Assembly: GCF_900636825.1 (NCBI RefSeq)
Contig: NZ_LR134318.1
Span: forward strand, 4,708,001 to 4,772,000
From: Pseudomonas fluorescens
GTDB lineage: Bacteria; Pseudomonadota; Gammaproteobacteria; Pseudomonadales; Pseudomonadaceae
DNA length: 64,000 nucleotides
Direction of reading: 5' to 3'
The notes under the pieces: generated by a model
The model's input: only the letters and a program-made list of their open reading frames with translations
What the model was told of the DNA's origin: nothing
Databases searched by the model: none
Shown here: positions 8,703-17,321 of the stretch, in pieces
Layout of the letters: each line of letters begins with the position of its first letter
Position numbering within the stretch: position 1 is the first letter of the stretch
Position numbers and translations under genes: made by a program

Positions 8703-8723
8703 ATGCCTGACGCACACCCCTCC

Positions 8724-8809
8724 TGTAGGAGCTGCCGCAGGCTGCGATCTTTTGATTTTTCCTTTCAAGAAGCAAGATCAAAAGATCGCAGCCTTCGGCA
8801 GCTCCTACG
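8724..8809. repeat. Inverted REP pair
   Basis: GTAGGAGCTGCCGCAGGCTGCGATC and its mirror GATCGCAGCCTTCGGCAGCTCCTAC with a loop of about 25 bases (a REPIN-like arrangement), between icmP and the di-haem gene. Confidence 0.93.
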
Positions 8810-8913
8810 CGGTTCGGCTTTGCGCTGATCAAGCAAACGATAATTCCTCTTATTCAAACCCCTTCGCCCTGTTAGACTTTGCGCCTTTGTTTTCGCCCGT
8901 TTCAGGATGTCTG

Positions 8914-10341
8914 ATGCCCTCGCTGCCTCTTCGCTTGTCCGCACTGTTGCTGGCCCTGGGCCTGAGTGCCTGCGATGACGCCCCGCGTTTCACTGAGGCT
9001 GAACCCGGTGAAGCGCGTTCGGGTGGTGCGGCGACTGTGCGCAAGAGCGATCAGAATGCGTTTTCCCTGCCCTCGGCCAACCTGCCGCCGTCGCGGCGAG
9101 TGGATTTCAGCGTTGGCAACAGCTTCTTCCGCAGCCCGTGGGTGATCGCGCCGTCGACCACCACAGCACGCGACGGCCTCGGCCCGCTGTTCAACACCAA
9201 TGCCTGCCAGAACTGCCACATCAAGGACGGTCGCGGTCATCCACCCGAGCCGGATGCGACCAATGCGGTGTCGATGCTGGTGCGCCTGTCGATCCCTGAT
9301 GCGCCGCCTTACGCCAAAATCATCGAGCAACTTGGCGTGGTGCCGGAGCCGGTCTACGGCGGCCAGTTCCAGGACATGGCCGTTCCCGGCGTCGCCCCGG
9401 AGGGCAAAGTGCGCGTCGACTACACGCCGGTGCCGGTGCGCTTCAGGGACGGCAGCGAAATCGAGCTGCGCAAACCGACGCTGCAGATCACTCAACTCGG
9501 TTACGGCCCGATGCATCCCGACACACGTTTTTCTGCGCGGGTCGCGCCGGCGATGATTGGTCTGGGCCTGCTCGAAGCCATTCCCGAAGAAGCCATCCTC
9601 GCCAACGCTGCTGCTCAGGCGAAAGAAAACAACGGCATCAATGGCCGGCCGAATCGGGTCTGGGATGATCAATTACAGAAAACCGTCATCGGCCGGTTCG
9701 GCTGGAAAGCCGGACAGCCGAATCTCAATCAACAGAACGTTCACGCGTTCTCGGGTGATATGGGCCTGACCACCAGCCTGCGGCCGTTCGACGACTGCAG
9801 CGAGGCGCAAACCGCCTGCAAGCAGGCGCCGAACGGCAATGGCCCGGACGGCGAACCGGAAGTCAGCGATAACATTCTGCGGCTGGTGCTGTTCTACAGC
9901 CGCAATCTGGCAGTCCCGGCGCGCCGTGGCGTTAATGACCCACAGGTGCTGACCGGCAAGAATCTGTTTTTCCAGGCCGGTTGCCAGTCGTGCCACACGC
10001 CGAAATACACCACTGCCGCCAATGCTGCCGAACCGGAATTGGCCAATCAGGTAATCCGCCCGTACAGCGATCTGCTGTTGCATGACATGGGCGAAGGTCT
10101 GGCCGACAACCGCAGCGAATTCCGGGCCTCTGGCCGCGACTGGCGCACGCCGCCGTTGTGGGGCATCGGCCTGACGCAAGCCGTCAGCGGTCACACACAG
10201 TTTTTGCATGACGGTCGCGCACGCAATCTGCTCGAAGCGGTGCTCTGGCACGGCGGCGAAGCGAGCGCTGCGCAACAACAGGTTTTGTCTTTCAATGCCG
10301 AGCAGCGTGCTGCGCTGCTGGCGTTTCTGAACTCACTTTAA
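8914..10341 (+). CDS. Di-haem oxidoreductase lipoprotein (DUF1111, MauG/CcP-like)
   Basis: A 475-residue protein with a lipoprotein signal (LALGLSACDD, Cys about residue 20) and two c-type haem sites, CQNCH (about residue 97) and CQSCH (about residue 360). It belongs to the family once called thiol oxidoreductases, related to cytochrome c peroxidase/MauG. It would act in the periplasm in electron transfer or oxidation; the substrate is unknown. In this context an iron redox step before or after imelysin binding is a reasonable guess. The ATG at 8914 has AGGA at 8904; a longer frame from 8662 runs through the terminator and REP pair and is rejected. Confidence 0.9.
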   Translation: MPSLPLRLSALLLALGLSACDDAPRFTEAEPGEARSGGAATVRKSDQNAFSLPSANLPPSRRVDFSVGNSFFRSPWVIAPSTTTARDGLGPLFNTNACQNCHIKDGRGHPPEPDATNAVSMLVRLSIPDAPPYAKIIEQLGVVPEPVYGGQFQDMAVPGVAPEGKVRVDYTPVPVRFRDGSEIELRKPTLQITQLGYGPMHPDTRFSARVAPAMIGLGLLEAIPEEAILANAAAQAKENNGINGRPNRVWDDQLQKTVIGRFGWKAGQPNLNQQNVHAFSGDMGLTTSLRPFDDCSEAQTACKQAPNGNGPDGEPEVSDNILRLVLFYSRNLAVPARRGVNDPQVLTGKNLFFQAGCQSCHTPKYTTAANAAEPELANQVIRPYSDLLLHDMGEGLADNRSEFRASGRDWRTPPLWGIGLTQAVSGHTQFLHDGRARNLLEAVLWHGGEASAAQQQVLSFNAEQRAALLAFLNSL

Positions 10342-10368
10342 ATACTGAAAAAGCATCGGGAGCCCGAC

Positions 10369-11433
10369 ATGTTCCGTCCCAAGTTATTGTTCACCAGCCT
10401 TGCTGCGCTCGCCCTCGGCGCCTGCTCGCCGCAGGATCCGCAAGCGGTCACCTCGGCAGCTATCGCCAAATCGGTGATCCTGCCGACTTACACCCGTTGG
10501 GTTGAAGCCGACAAGCAACTGGCGGTCAGCGCCCTCGCCTATTGCCAGGGCAAGGAAACCCTGGAGACCGCCCGCGCCGACTTCCTGCACGCGCAAAAAG
10601 CCTGGGCCGAGCTGCAACCGTTGCTGATTGGGCCGCTGGCAGAGGGCAACCGTTCGTGGCAGGTGCAGTTCTGGCCGGACAAGAAAAACCTGGTCGGTCG
10701 CCAGGTCGAGCAACTGGTCGTCGCCCAACCACAGATCGACGCCGCCGCTTTGGCCAAATCGAGCGTAGTGGTTCAGGGTCTGTCGGCTTACGAATACATC
10801 CTGTTCGATGCCAAGCCTGATGTCGCCAACGACGAGCAGAAAGCCAAATACTGCCCGCTGCTGATCGCCATCGGCGAACGTCAGAAACAACTGGCCGAAG
10901 AAATCCTGCAGAGCTGGAACAACACCGACGGCATGCTTGCGCAGATGACCAAGTTCCCTAACCAGCGCTACGCTGACTCCCACGAAGCGATCGCCGATCT
11001 GCTGCGTGTGCAGGTCACCGCACTCGACACTCTGAAGAAAAAACTCGGCACTCCGATGGGCCGTCAGAGCAAAGGCGTACCGCAGCCATTCCAGGCTGAT
11101 GCGTGGCGCAGCCAGTCGTCGCTGACCGCTTTGGAAGCCAGCCTTAGCGCCGCCAAAACCGTATGGGAAGGCGTCGACAACAAAGGCCTGCGCGGCTTGT
11201 TGCCGGCCGAGCAAAAACCATTGGCGGACAAAATCGACGCCGCCTATGCCGCTTCGCTGAAACTGTTCGACAGCACCCAGCGTTCGCTCGGCGAGATGCT
11301 CGAAGATGACGCCGGTCGCCAGCAACTCAACGACATCTATGACAGCCTCAACGTCGTCCATCGCCTGCATGAAGGCGAACTGGCCAAGGCGCTGGGCATC
11401 CAACTGGGCTTCAACGCCAACGACGGTGACTGA
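10369..11433 (+). CDS. Second imelysin-family lipoprotein
   Basis: A 354-residue predicted lipoprotein (LAALALGACSPQ, Cys about residue 19) with a single imelysin domain. At the position of the family GxHxxE motif it reads GLSAYE (residues 137-142), so the His is replaced by Ser while Gly and Glu are kept. It may bind metal differently from IcmP or act as a partner subunit. It starts 27 bases after the di-haem gene with a CGGGAG ribosome site and overlaps or nearly overlaps the next gene, so the three are one operon. It corresponds to the PA4372 position in P. aeruginosa. Confidence 0.9.
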   Translation: MFRPKLLFTSLAALALGACSPQDPQAVTSAAIAKSVILPTYTRWVEADKQLAVSALAYCQGKETLETARADFLHAQKAWAELQPLLIGPLAEGNRSWQVQFWPDKKNLVGRQVEQLVVAQPQIDAAALAKSSVVVQGLSAYEYILFDAKPDVANDEQKAKYCPLLIAIGERQKQLAEEILQSWNNTDGMLAQMTKFPNQRYADSHEAIADLLRVQVTALDTLKKKLGTPMGRQSKGVPQPFQADAWRSQSSLTALEASLSAAKTVWEGVDNKGLRGLLPAEQKPLADKIDAAYAASLKLFDSTQRSLGEMLEDDAGRQQLNDIYDSLNVVHRLHEGELAKALGIQLGFNANDGD

Positions 11434-11447
11434 TGAGGGCGAGTGCC

Positions 11448-12548
11448 ATGCTGCGACGTCAGGTTCTGACTTTAGGTAGTGCACTGCTGGGAGCAGTGAC
11501 GCTGGGCGGCTGGACGCTGTTCAAACGCAAGGATCAGAGCCCGCTGCTGCTGTCGGCGCGCGACGACACCGACGGCAAGCATTACGCCGTCGGTTATCGG
11601 CTGGACGGCACGCGGCTGTTCGCCACCGAAGTCGGCCAGCGCTGCCACGACATCATCAACCATCCGACGCAGCCGATCGCGCTGTTCGTCGCGCGGCGTC
11701 CGGGCACGGAGAGCTACTTGATCGATTTGCGCGACGGTACTTTGCTGCAGACCGTGACCTCACAGCCGAACCGGCATTTCTACGGCCACGCCGTGGTGCA
11801 CAAGGACGGCGAGTATCTGTATGCCACCGAGAACGACACGACTGATCCCGGTCGTGGATTGCTGGGTGTGTATCGGTTCGAAGGCGAGCGGCTGGTGCAC
11901 AGTGGCGAGATTTCCACCCACGGTCTCGGTCCGCATCAGGTGTCGTGGATGCCCGATGGCGAGACGCTGGTGGTGGCCAATGGCGGGATTCGCACCGAGG
12001 CGGAAAGCCGCGTCGACATGAACCTCAACGCCATGGAGCCGAGCCTGGTGCTGATGCAACGCGACGGCACTCTGTTGAGCAAGGAAACGCTCACCCAGCA
12101 AATGAACAGTGTGCGTCACCTGGGCATCGCCAGCGACGGCACTATCGTTGCCGGCCAGCAATTCATGGGGCCGTCCCACGAGCGTTCGGAGCTGCTGGCG
12201 ATCAAGCGTCCGGGACAGCCGTTCGTGGCGTTTCCGGTGCCTGAGCATCAGTTGCAGTCGATGGGGCATTACACCGCCAGCGTGGCGGTGCATAGCGATC
12301 TGCGCCTGGTCGCCCTGACGGCGCCGCGTGGCAACCGTTTCTTTATCTGGGATCTGGACAGCGGCGAAGTGCGCCTCGATGCGCCACTGCCTGATTGCGC
12401 CGGGGTCGGTGCGGTGCAGGACGGGTTCGTCGTGACCTCGGGCCAGGGCCGTTGCCGCTATTACGATTGCCGTCAGGATGAACTGCTGGCCAAACCGCTC
12501 GAACTGCCGGCAGGGCTCTGGGACAACCATCTGCATCTGATGGCCTGA
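11448..12548 (+). CDS. DUF1513 protein with Tat-like signal, probable beta-propeller
   Basis: A 366-residue protein beginning MLRRQVLTLGSALLG, which resembles a twin-arginine signal (RRQxxL) before a hydrophobic stretch, so export folded to the periplasm is likely. The rest shows repeated blade-like segments typical of a beta-propeller of the DUF1513 family. Biochemical function is unknown; it always travels with imelysin/di-haem genes in pseudomonads, suggesting a shared iron-related task. An in-frame ATG at 11433 overlaps the upstream stop (ATGA); I chose 11448 because the AGGGCGAG box and the Tat motif then sit at normal distances. Confidence 0.85.
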   Translation: MLRRQVLTLGSALLGAVTLGGWTLFKRKDQSPLLLSARDDTDGKHYAVGYRLDGTRLFATEVGQRCHDIINHPTQPIALFVARRPGTESYLIDLRDGTLLQTVTSQPNRHFYGHAVVHKDGEYLYATENDTTDPGRGLLGVYRFEGERLVHSGEISTHGLGPHQVSWMPDGETLVVANGGIRTEAESRVDMNLNAMEPSLVLMQRDGTLLSKETLTQQMNSVRHLGIASDGTIVAGQQFMGPSHERSELLAIKRPGQPFVAFPVPEHQLQSMGHYTASVAVHSDLRLVALTAPRGNRFFIWDLDSGEVRLDAPLPDCAGVGAVQDGFVVTSGQGRCRYYDCRQDELLAKPLELPAGLWDNHLHLMA

Positions 12549-12556
12549 ATACACAG

Positions 12557-12635
12557 CAAAAGATCGCAGCCTTCGGCAGCTCCTACACTGGACCGTAATC
12601 CCCTGTAAGAGCTGCCGCAGGCTGCGATCTTTTGC
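12557..12635. repeat. Inverted REP pair
   Basis: CAAAAGATCGCAGCCTTCGG at 12557 and TGTAAGAGCTGCCGCAGGC at 12604 form facing units (one G-to-A change in the right unit), between the DUF1513 gene and mexV. Confidence 0.9.
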
Positions 12636-12716
12636 AGTGTATGCAGTTGGATTCCCTGCCTCACTCGGAGTAATGTTCGGGCCTGTCTAACCTGATTTAT
12701 CCAAGGAACTGGAAAT

Positions 12717-13865
12717 ATGCTGCGTCGCCGCATGCTGATCATGTTGGGTGTGGTCTTGCTGATCGTCCTGGTGCTGGGCGGATACAAAGCCTTTTCGATC
12801 TACACGATGATCCAGGGCTTTTCCAAACCGAAACCGCCGATCAGCGTCGCCGTGGCTACCGCCGGCGAACAGCCGTGGCAGATGCGCCTGCCCACCGTCG
12901 GCACGCTCAAGGCCCTGCAAGGCGTTGACCTGAGCCTGGAAGTGGCGGGCACGGTGACCGAACTCAAATTTGAATCCGGACAGAAGGTCAAAGCCGGGCA
13001 ACCGCTGCTGCAACTCGACAGCGCCGTCGAAACCGCCCTCCTCGAAACCGCCAAGGCTGATCTTGGCCTGGCGCAACTGGACTTCGGCCGTGGCGCGCAA
13101 CTGGTCGACAGCCGCGCCATCTCCAAGGGCGAGTACGACCGCCTCTCCGCCGTGCTGCAAAAGAACAAGGCGACGGTCAATCAGCTCAACGCATCGCTGG
13201 CGAAAAAGCGCATCCTCGCGCCGTTCAGCGGCACCATCGGCATCCGCCAGGTCGACGTCGGCGACTACCTCGCCAGCGGTACCAAAATCGCCACGTTGCA
13301 AGACTTGAGCAGCCTCTACGCCGACTTCTACGTGCCCGAGCAATCGGTGCCGAAACTCGCCGTCGGCCAGCCGGTGCAGTTCACCGTAGCCGCTTATCCG
13401 GGGCAGAACTTTGTCGGCAAGATCAGCGCGATCAACCCGATTGTCGAAAGCACCACGCGGAACATTCTGGTGCGTGCCACGTTGGCCAACCCCGACGGCA
13501 AACTGTTGCCGGGCATGTTCGCCAGCCTTGAGGTGCTGCTGCCCGATCCGCAAAAGCACATCGTGGTACCGGAAAGTGCGATCACCTACACGCTCTATGG
13601 CAACTCGATCTACGTGGTCGGACAGAAAAAAGCCGAGGACGGCAACGTCGAAAAAGACGACAAGGGCCAACCAGTCCTGATCGCCGAACGCCGTTTCATC
13701 GAGACCGGTGAACGCCGCGATGGCCTGGTAATGATCAACAAAGGCGTGCAGAGCGGCGAGCAAGTGGTGACGGCCGGCCAGATCAAACTGGACAACGGTG
13801 CCCACATCGCCATCAGCGACGACAAGACCCTCGGCGAGCAGAACAGTCCGCCTCGCGCCGACTGA
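12717..13865 (+). CDS. mexV: RND efflux periplasmic adaptor, MexV-like
   Basis: A 382-residue membrane-fusion protein. An N-terminal transmembrane anchor at about 7-27 is followed by a barrel-sandwich/lipoyl half (EVAGTVTELKFESGQKVKAGQPLLQLD), a helical hairpin and the second lipoyl half (ILAPFSGTIGIRQVDVGDY), then the beta-barrel and membrane-proximal domains. It bridges the RND pump to an outer-membrane channel. No channel gene is adjacent, as for P. aeruginosa mexVW, which uses OprM. Gene order after the icmP cluster equals PA4374. The AAGGA box at 12703 supports the ATG at 12717. The gene ends 13 bases before mexW. Confidence 0.9.
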   Translation: MLRRRMLIMLGVVLLIVLVLGGYKAFSIYTMIQGFSKPKPPISVAVATAGEQPWQMRLPTVGTLKALQGVDLSLEVAGTVTELKFESGQKVKAGQPLLQLDSAVETALLETAKADLGLAQLDFGRGAQLVDSRAISKGEYDRLSAVLQKNKATVNQLNASLAKKRILAPFSGTIGIRQVDVGDYLASGTKIATLQDLSSLYADFYVPEQSVPKLAVGQPVQFTVAAYPGQNFVGKISAINPIVESTTRNILVRATLANPDGKLLPGMFASLEVLLPDPQKHIVVPESAITYTLYGNSIYVVGQKKAEDGNVEKDDKGQPVLIAERRFIETGERRDGLVMINKGVQSGEQVVTAGQIKLDNGAHIAISDDKTLGEQNSPPRAD

Positions 13866-13878
13866 TCAAGGAATCCCC

Positions 13879-16800
13879 ATGGCTTTTACCGATCCGTTCA
13901 TCCGCCGCCCGGTGCTCGCCACCGTGGTCAGCCTGCTGATTGTGCTGCTGGGCTTCCAGGCCTGGAGCAAGCTGCCGCTGCGCCAGTATCCGCAAATGGA
14001 AAACGCCCTGATCACGGTGACCACGGCGTACCCCGGAGCGAACGCCGAAACCATTCAGGGCTACATCACCCAGCCGATGCAACAGAGCCTGGCGAGCGCC
14101 GAAGGCATCGATTACATGACTTCGGTCAGCCGACAGAACTTCTCGGTGATTTCGATTTACGCGCGCATCGGCGCCAACACCGACCGCTTGTTCACCGAAT
14201 TGCTGGCCAAGGCCAACGAGGTTAAAAACAAACTGCCGCAGGACGCCGAAGATCCGGTACTGAGCAAGGAATCTGCCGACGCCTCGGCGCTGATGTACAT
14301 CAGCTTCTTCAGCAAGGATCTGAGCAACCCGCAGATCACCGACTACCTGTCGCGGGTGATCCAGCCGAAACTGGCGACGCTGCCGGGCATGGCCGAAGCG
14401 GAGATTCTCGGTAATCAGGTGTTCGCCATGCGCCTGTGGCTCGACCCGGTGAAACTCGCCGGTTTTGGCCTCAGCGCCGCCGATGTCACCGCTGCGGTGC
14501 GCCAATACAACTTCCTGTCTGCCGCCGGCGAAGTGAAAGGCGAGTACACCGTTACCAGCATCAATGCCAACACCGAACTGAAATCCGCCGAAGCCTTCGC
14601 GGCGATTCCGCTCAAGGTTGATGGCGACAGCCGCGTGCTGCTGCGCGATGTCGCGCGGGTGGAAATGGGCGCGGAAAACTACGACTCGATCAGCTCGTTC
14701 GGTGGCACGCCGTCGGTGTACATCGGCATCAAGGCCACCCCCGGCGCCAATCCGCTGGATGTGATCAAGGAAGTGCGCAAGCTGATGCCCGAGCTGGAAG
14801 CGCAACTGCCGCCGAACCTGAAAAGCGAAATCGCATATGACGCGACACTGTTCATTCAGGCCTCGATCGATGAGGTGGTTAAAACCCTGTTCGAAGCGGT
14901 GTTGATCGTTATCGTCGTGGTGTTCCTGTTTCTCGGCGCACTGCGTTCGGTGGTGATCCCGGTGGTGACCATTCCGCTGTCGATGATCGGCGTGATGTTC
15001 TTCATGCAGATGATGGGTTACTCGATGAACCTGTTGACGCTGCTGGCGATGGTATTGGCCATCGGTCTGGTGGTGGACGACGCGATTGTGGTGGTGGAAA
15101 ACATCCATCGGCACATTGAGGAAGGCAAGTCGCCGCTCGATGCCGCGCTGGAAGGCGCTCGGGAGATCGCCATGCCAGTGGTGTCGATGACCATCACTCT
15201 GGCAGCGGTGTATGCGCCGATCGGTTTCCTCACGGGGCTGACGGGGGCGTTGTTCAAGGAATTTGCCTTGACCCTGGCCGGGGCAGTGGTGATTTCCGGC
15301 GTTGTCGCCCTGACGCTGTCACCGATGATGTGCGCATTCTTGCTGCGTCACGAAGAGAATCCCAGCGGGCTGGCGCATCGACTCGATCGCATCTTCGACC
15401 GGCTCAAGCGCCGCTATCAAAGCATGCTGCATGGCACACTGAATACGCGGCCGGTGGTGCTGGTGTTTGCGGTAATCGTGTTGTGCCTGATCCCGGTGTT
15501 TCTCAAATTCACCAAGTCGGAACTGGCACCGGATGAGGATCAGGGCATCATTTTCATGATGGCCAGCGCGCCGCAGCCGACCAACCTGGATTACCTGAGC
15601 ACCTACACCGACGAATTCATCACCATCTTCAAAGAGTTTCCCGAGTACTACTCTTCGTTCCAGATCAACGGCTACAACGGTGTGCAGGCGGGCATCGGCG
15701 GTTTCCTGCTCAAGCCGTGGAATGAGCGCAGCCGCACGCAGATGGAAATTCTTCCCGAGGTGCAAGGCAGGCTGGAAAACATTCCCGGCCTGCAAATCTT
15801 CGGCTTCAACCTGCCCTCCCTGCCCGGCACTGGCGAAGGCTTGCCCTTCGAATTCGTGATCAACACCGCCAATGATTACGAGCTGCTGCTGCAAGTCGCC
15901 GATCGGATCAAGAAACGCGCCATGGAGTCGGGCAAGTTTGCTTTCGTCGATCTCGATCTGGCGTTCGACAAACCGGAAGTGGTGGTCGATATCGACCGCG
16001 ACAAAGCCGCGCAAATGGGCGTGTCGATGCTCGACCTCGGCGGCACACTGGCGACGTTGCTCGGCGAGGCGGAGATCAATCGCTTCACCATCGACGGACG
16101 CAGCTACAAGGTGATCGCCCAGGTCGAACGGGCCTACCGCGACAACCCGGACTGGCTGAACAACTATTACGTAAAAAATACCCAGGGCGAATTGTTGCCG
16201 CTGTCGACGCTGATCAAGGTCAGTGACCGTGCACGACCGCGTCAGCTCAATCAGTTCCAGCAACTCAACGCGGCGAAGATTTCCGGCTTCCCGCTGGTGA
16301 GCATGGGCGAAGCGATCGACACGGTCTTGCAGATTGCCCGCGAAGAAGCTCCGGCCGGATTTGCCTTCGATTACGGCGGCGCCTCGCGGCAATTCGTGCA
16401 GGAAGGCAGTGCCTTGTGGGTGACGTTTGCATTGGCGCTGGCAATCATCTTTCTCGTGTTGGCCGCGCAGTTCGAGAGCTTCCGCGATCCGCTGGTGATT
16501 CTGGTGACGGTGCCGCTGTCGATCTGCGGCGCGCTGATTCCGTTGTTCCTTGGCTGGTCGAGCATGAATATCTATACCCAGGTCGGACTGGTGACGCTGA
16601 TCGGGCTGATCAGCAAGCACGGCATCCTGATCGTCGAATTCGCCAACCAGTTGCGCAGGGACAAGGGGCTAAGCGCCCGCGAGGCGGTCGAGGAAGCGGC
16701 GGCAATTCGCTTGCGTCCGGTCTTGATGACGACGGCAGCGATGGTGTTTGGCATGGTGCCGTTGATTCTGGCGACCGGCGCGGGAGCGGTCAGCCGTTTC

Positions 16801-16920
16801 GACATCGGCATGGTGATTGCGACGGGAATGTCGATTGGCACGCTGTTTACCTTGTTCGTTCTACCGTGCGTTTATACCTTTCTGGCGAAACCTGACCCCA
16901 AGCCTGACCCTCATCTGTAG
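13879..16920 (+). CDS. mexW: RND multidrug efflux transporter, MexW-like
   Basis: A 1013-residue inner-membrane proton antiporter of the HAE-1 type with twelve predicted helices and two large periplasmic loops. Visible family motifs include FIRRPVLATVVSLLIVLLG at the start, GLVVDDAIVVVENI in TM4 carrying the paired Asp needed for proton coupling, and a second-half GLISKHGILIVEF. With MexV it should expel lipophilic drugs or metabolites. The start at 13879 has a CAAGGA box; a longer frame from 13798 lies inside mexV. The TAG stop (16918-16920) is part of a REP core (TGTAGGAGCTG), so the C-terminus has been set by REP insertion. Confidence 0.93.
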   Translation: MAFTDPFIRRPVLATVVSLLIVLLGFQAWSKLPLRQYPQMENALITVTTAYPGANAETIQGYITQPMQQSLASAEGIDYMTSVSRQNFSVISIYARIGANTDRLFTELLAKANEVKNKLPQDAEDPVLSKESADASALMYISFFSKDLSNPQITDYLSRVIQPKLATLPGMAEAEILGNQVFAMRLWLDPVKLAGFGLSAADVTAAVRQYNFLSAAGEVKGEYTVTSINANTELKSAEAFAAIPLKVDGDSRVLLRDVARVEMGAENYDSISSFGGTPSVYIGIKATPGANPLDVIKEVRKLMPELEAQLPPNLKSEIAYDATLFIQASIDEVVKTLFEAVLIVIVVVFLFLGALRSVVIPVVTIPLSMIGVMFFMQMMGYSMNLLTLLAMVLAIGLVVDDAIVVVENIHRHIEEGKSPLDAALEGAREIAMPVVSMTITLAAVYAPIGFLTGLTGALFKEFALTLAGAVVISGVVALTLSPMMCAFLLRHEENPSGLAHRLDRIFDRLKRRYQSMLHGTLNTRPVVLVFAVIVLCLIPVFLKFTKSELAPDEDQGIIFMMASAPQPTNLDYLSTYTDEFITIFKEFPEYYSSFQINGYNGVQAGIGGFLLKPWNERSRTQMEILPEVQGRLENIPGLQIFGFNLPSLPGTGEGLPFEFVINTANDYELLLQVADRIKKRAMESGKFAFVDLDLAFDKPEVVVDIDRDKAAQMGVSMLDLGGTLATLLGEAEINRFTIDGRSYKVIAQVERAYRDNPDWLNNYYVKNTQGELLPLSTLIKVSDRARPRQLNQFQQLNAAKISGFPLVSMGEAIDTVLQIAREEAPAGFAFDYGGASRQFVQEGSALWVTFALALAIIFLVLAAQFESFRDPLVILVTVPLSICGALIPLFLGWSSMNIYTQVGLVTLIGLISKHGILIVEFANQLRRDKGLSAREAVEEAAAIRLRPVLMTTAAMVFGMVPLILATGAGAVSRFDIGMVIATGMSIGTLFTLFVLPCVYTFLAKPDPKPDPHL

Positions 16921-17024
16921 GAGCTGCCGCAGGCTCGGGCCGCGATCGGACGATCTTTTGCTCTTGTATGTGTGTCTCAGCCCAGGACCAAGATCAAAAG
17001 ATCGCAGCCTGCGGCAGCTCCTAC
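16916..17024. repeat. Inverted REP pair, expanded variant, overlapping mexW stop
   Basis: The left unit reads CAGGCTCGGGCCGCGATCGG then ACGATCTTTTG, that is, a REP with about 14 extra bases near the GATC end. The right unit is standard. The same expanded form occurs at 63769-63870. Confidence 0.9.
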
Positions 17025-17043
17025 AGGAGGATTTGTAATCCAT

Positions 17044-17075
17044 AAAAAAGGCCTCGCATCTGCGGGGCCTTTTAC
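17044..17075. terminator. Bidirectional terminator between mexW and the colRS-linked operon
   Basis: AAAAAAGGCCTCGCA-tc-TGCGGGGCCTTTTAC. A-rich on the left and T-rich on the right, so it can end both mexW (+) and the small gene at 17092 (-). Confidence 0.88.
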
Positions 17076-17091
17076 GTTGGCTGCAATCGGT

Positions 17092-17319
17092 TCAACTCTG
17101 CGGCCTCATTCCTTGCGAGAGCCCGAACATGAACAACAGCAAATCATGATCGGGTTGGGTCGCCACGGCGGCTTTCGCTATCCGTGGCACTGCGCAGTAC
17201 TCGCCGTTTACCGACGCGCCGATTACCTGCATGCGGGGCTGCTCCCAGGCCGCCACCGCCAATGACGCAACTGCCAAGGCTCCAACCAGAAACAAACCTC
17301 GTGCAATTTCGAGTTTCAT
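17092..17319 (-). CDS. Small exported protein, unknown function
   Basis: A 75-residue protein with an N-terminal signal-like segment (ARGLFLVGALAVASLAVAAWEQ, cleavage plausible after residue 23-24), leaving about 50 residues with one Cys. It begins two bases after the inaA stop on the same strand, so it is very likely the last gene of the methyltransferase-inaA operon downstream of colRS. I do not recognise the family. Its operon position suggests an envelope-related role. The main alternative is a non-translated tail of the operon, but the signal peptide argues for a real gene. Confidence 0.6.
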   Translation of the reverse strand: MKLEIARGLFLVGALAVASLAVAAWEQPRMQVIGASVNGEYCAVPRIAKAAVATQPDHDLLLFMFGLSQGMRPQS

Positions 17320-17321
17320 CG

